Assembly: GCA_023461495.1 (NCBI GenBank)
Contig: JAEYLA010000043.1
Coordinates: forward strand, 1-7,549
Reading direction: 5' to 3'
Source of the DNA: Bacillota bacterium
GTDB lineage: Bacteria; Bacillota; Clostridia; Christensenellales; CAG-138
DNA length: 7,549 nucleotides
The number at the start of each line of letters is the position of its first letter. The first letter of the stretch is position 1. Below, one piece after another: positions 7,269-7,549 of this stretch. Below the pieces are notes generated by a model. It did no database searches and had not been told where the DNA came from. It saw only the letters and a program-made list of their open reading frames with translations. Made by a program: the position numbers and the translations under genes.

Positions 7269-7307
7269 AAAAAGGCCGCCACGCGCGCGTTTGCTGCGGA
7301 CAGCCTT
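7269..7307 (-). terminator. Terminator-like hairpin in the phosphorylase leader (possible attenuator)
   Basis: On the minus strand AAGGCTGTC (7299-7307) can pair with GGCGGCCTT (7272-7280) over 9 bp including two G-U pairs. Three more G-C pairs can form on the loop side across a bulged U. A run of five Ts (7273-7269) follows directly, overlapping the foot of the stem. It lies downstream of the predicted promoter and about 50 nt before the phosphorylase start, so it would act on that transcript as an attenuator, if it functions. No recognised riboswitch or T-box feature was seen. Confidence 0.45.
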
Positions 7308-7327
7308 AAGTCTTTTCCTGTTGACTT

Positions 7328-7357
7328 ATTGTACCATACCCGTTTATACGCGTGCAA
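7328..7357 (-). promoter_or_regulatory. Sigma-A-type promoter with extended -10 for the phosphorylase-polA-coaE run
   Basis: On the minus strand the -35 box TTGCAC (7352-7357) is followed by an 18-nt spacer and TACAAT (7328-7333), preceded by TGG, an extended -10 (TGn). Transcription would start near 7321, giving a leader of about 100 nt. It sits just after the pirin terminator and before a run of closely spaced genes, exactly where an operon promoter is expected. The call rests on consensus and position. Confidence 0.72.
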
Positions 7358-7389
7358 GGACGGGGCTTTCCCGGTTTGTAAACAAGTTA

Positions 7390-7420
7390 AAAATTCCCCT
7401 GCAGGTACTGCAGGGGAATT
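7390..7420 (-). terminator. Intrinsic terminator of the pirin gene
   Basis: A perfect 13-bp inverted repeat, AATTCCCCTGCAG (7392-7404) and its complement (7408-7420), encloses a GTA loop. On the minus strand the stem is followed by Ts, giving five in a row where the tract overlaps the stem end. It starts 25 nt after the pirin stop codon. The other strand lacks a T tract, so it should act only on minus-strand transcripts. Confidence 0.9.
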
Positions 7421-7445
7421 GGGGGAAAGTATATAGGGAACTTAT

Positions 7446-7549
7446 CTAAAGTACCGCTTGGTGTTTGATAAACGTCCCATTTTGAAGTTCCGAAAATGCC
7501 TGGCGCAATTCCTGCTGCGTATTCATCACGATCGGCCCGCCCCAAGCGA
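7446..7549 (-). CDS. Pirin-family protein, C-terminal end only
   Basis: Only the last 33 codons and a TAG stop are present, in the frame whose first complete codon begins at 7547. The stretch WGGPIVMNTQQELRQAF followed by NGTFI matches the C-terminal end of pirin-family cupins, whose last domain typically ends in a GPFVMNT-like strand and a helix with E-R-QA, then a short D/E-Y..G-F turn. Pirins are bicupin metalloproteins. Some bacterial members have quercetinase activity, but the metal site lies in the N-terminal half, outside the window, so activity cannot be judged. A strong terminator follows and the next gene has its own promoter, so it is probably unrelated to the genes after it. Confidence 0.83.
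   Translation of the reverse strand, partial: AWGGPIVMNTQQELRQAFSELQNGTFIKHQAVL

Noticed and set aside
7361..7373. Inverted repeat CGGG-5 nt-CCCG just upstream of the phosphorylase -35 box.
   Set aside because: A 4-bp repeat of G and C is expected by chance in this composition.
7221..7436. 71-codon open frame on the plus strand across the leader, promoter and terminator.
   Set aside because: It covers a promoter, two hairpins and the terminator stem of the opposite strand, and has no convincing ribosome site.
1..7549. Search for CRISPR arrays, insertion sequences, tRNA or rRNA genes, and attachment sites.
   Set aside because: No regularly spaced repeats, transposase-like frames, long terminal repeats or RNA gene signatures were seen. 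Almost all DNA is occupied by housekeeping genes.

Overview
This is an ordinary stretch of a bacterial chromosome with every supportable gene on the minus strand. By eye the base composition is moderately GC-rich. The gene set suggests a Clostridia-like member of the Firmicutes: a type I DNA polymerase with a decayed proofreading domain, a Bacillus-type pyrimidine-nucleoside phosphorylase, a lipobox-bearing solute-binding lipoprotein, and purine-rich Shine-Dalgarno sites with some TTG/GTG start usage. The exact genus cannot be read from the sequence. A relative of the Christensenellales is only a guess.

Layout in the direction of transcription, from high to low coordinates. The window opens in the last 33 codons of a pirin-family protein (7446-7549), closed by a strong intrinsic terminator with a perfect 13-bp stem (7390-7420). 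A sigma-A-type promoter with an extended -10 element follows (7328-7357). Its roughly 100-nt leader contains a second terminator-like hairpin (7269-7307) that could act as an attenuator. Then comes a closely spaced run of five genes: pyrimidine-nucleoside phosphorylase (5911-7218), DNA polymerase I (3263-5854), dephospho-CoA kinase (2661-3266, ATGA overlap with polA), a membrane-anchored lytic transglycosylase (2029-2625, TTG start) and a family 5 solute-binding lipoprotein (441-2066, overlapping the transglycosylase by 38 nt). The small gaps and overlaps, and the absence of any internal terminator I could find, suggest one operon. A second extended -10 promoter (409-437) sits immediately after the lipoprotein stop codon and should drive lspA (signal peptidase II), which runs off the left edge.

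Functionally the run mixes nucleoside salvage, DNA repair and replication, the last step of CoA synthesis, and cell-envelope work. The two genes at its far end fit with lspA: LspA is the protease that matures lipoproteins such as the one encoded directly upstream of it. No gene-free stretch exceeds 300 bases. The longest (7219-7445, 227 nt) holds the terminator, promoter and leader described above.

I looked for a novel system and did not find one. There is no CRISPR array, no mobile element, no tRNA or rRNA, and no unexplained long open frame that looks real. The points most worth a second look are the hairpin in the phosphorylase leader, a short unexplained reading frame through that leader, and the orphan solute-binding lipoprotein fused by overlap to a transglycosylase gene.
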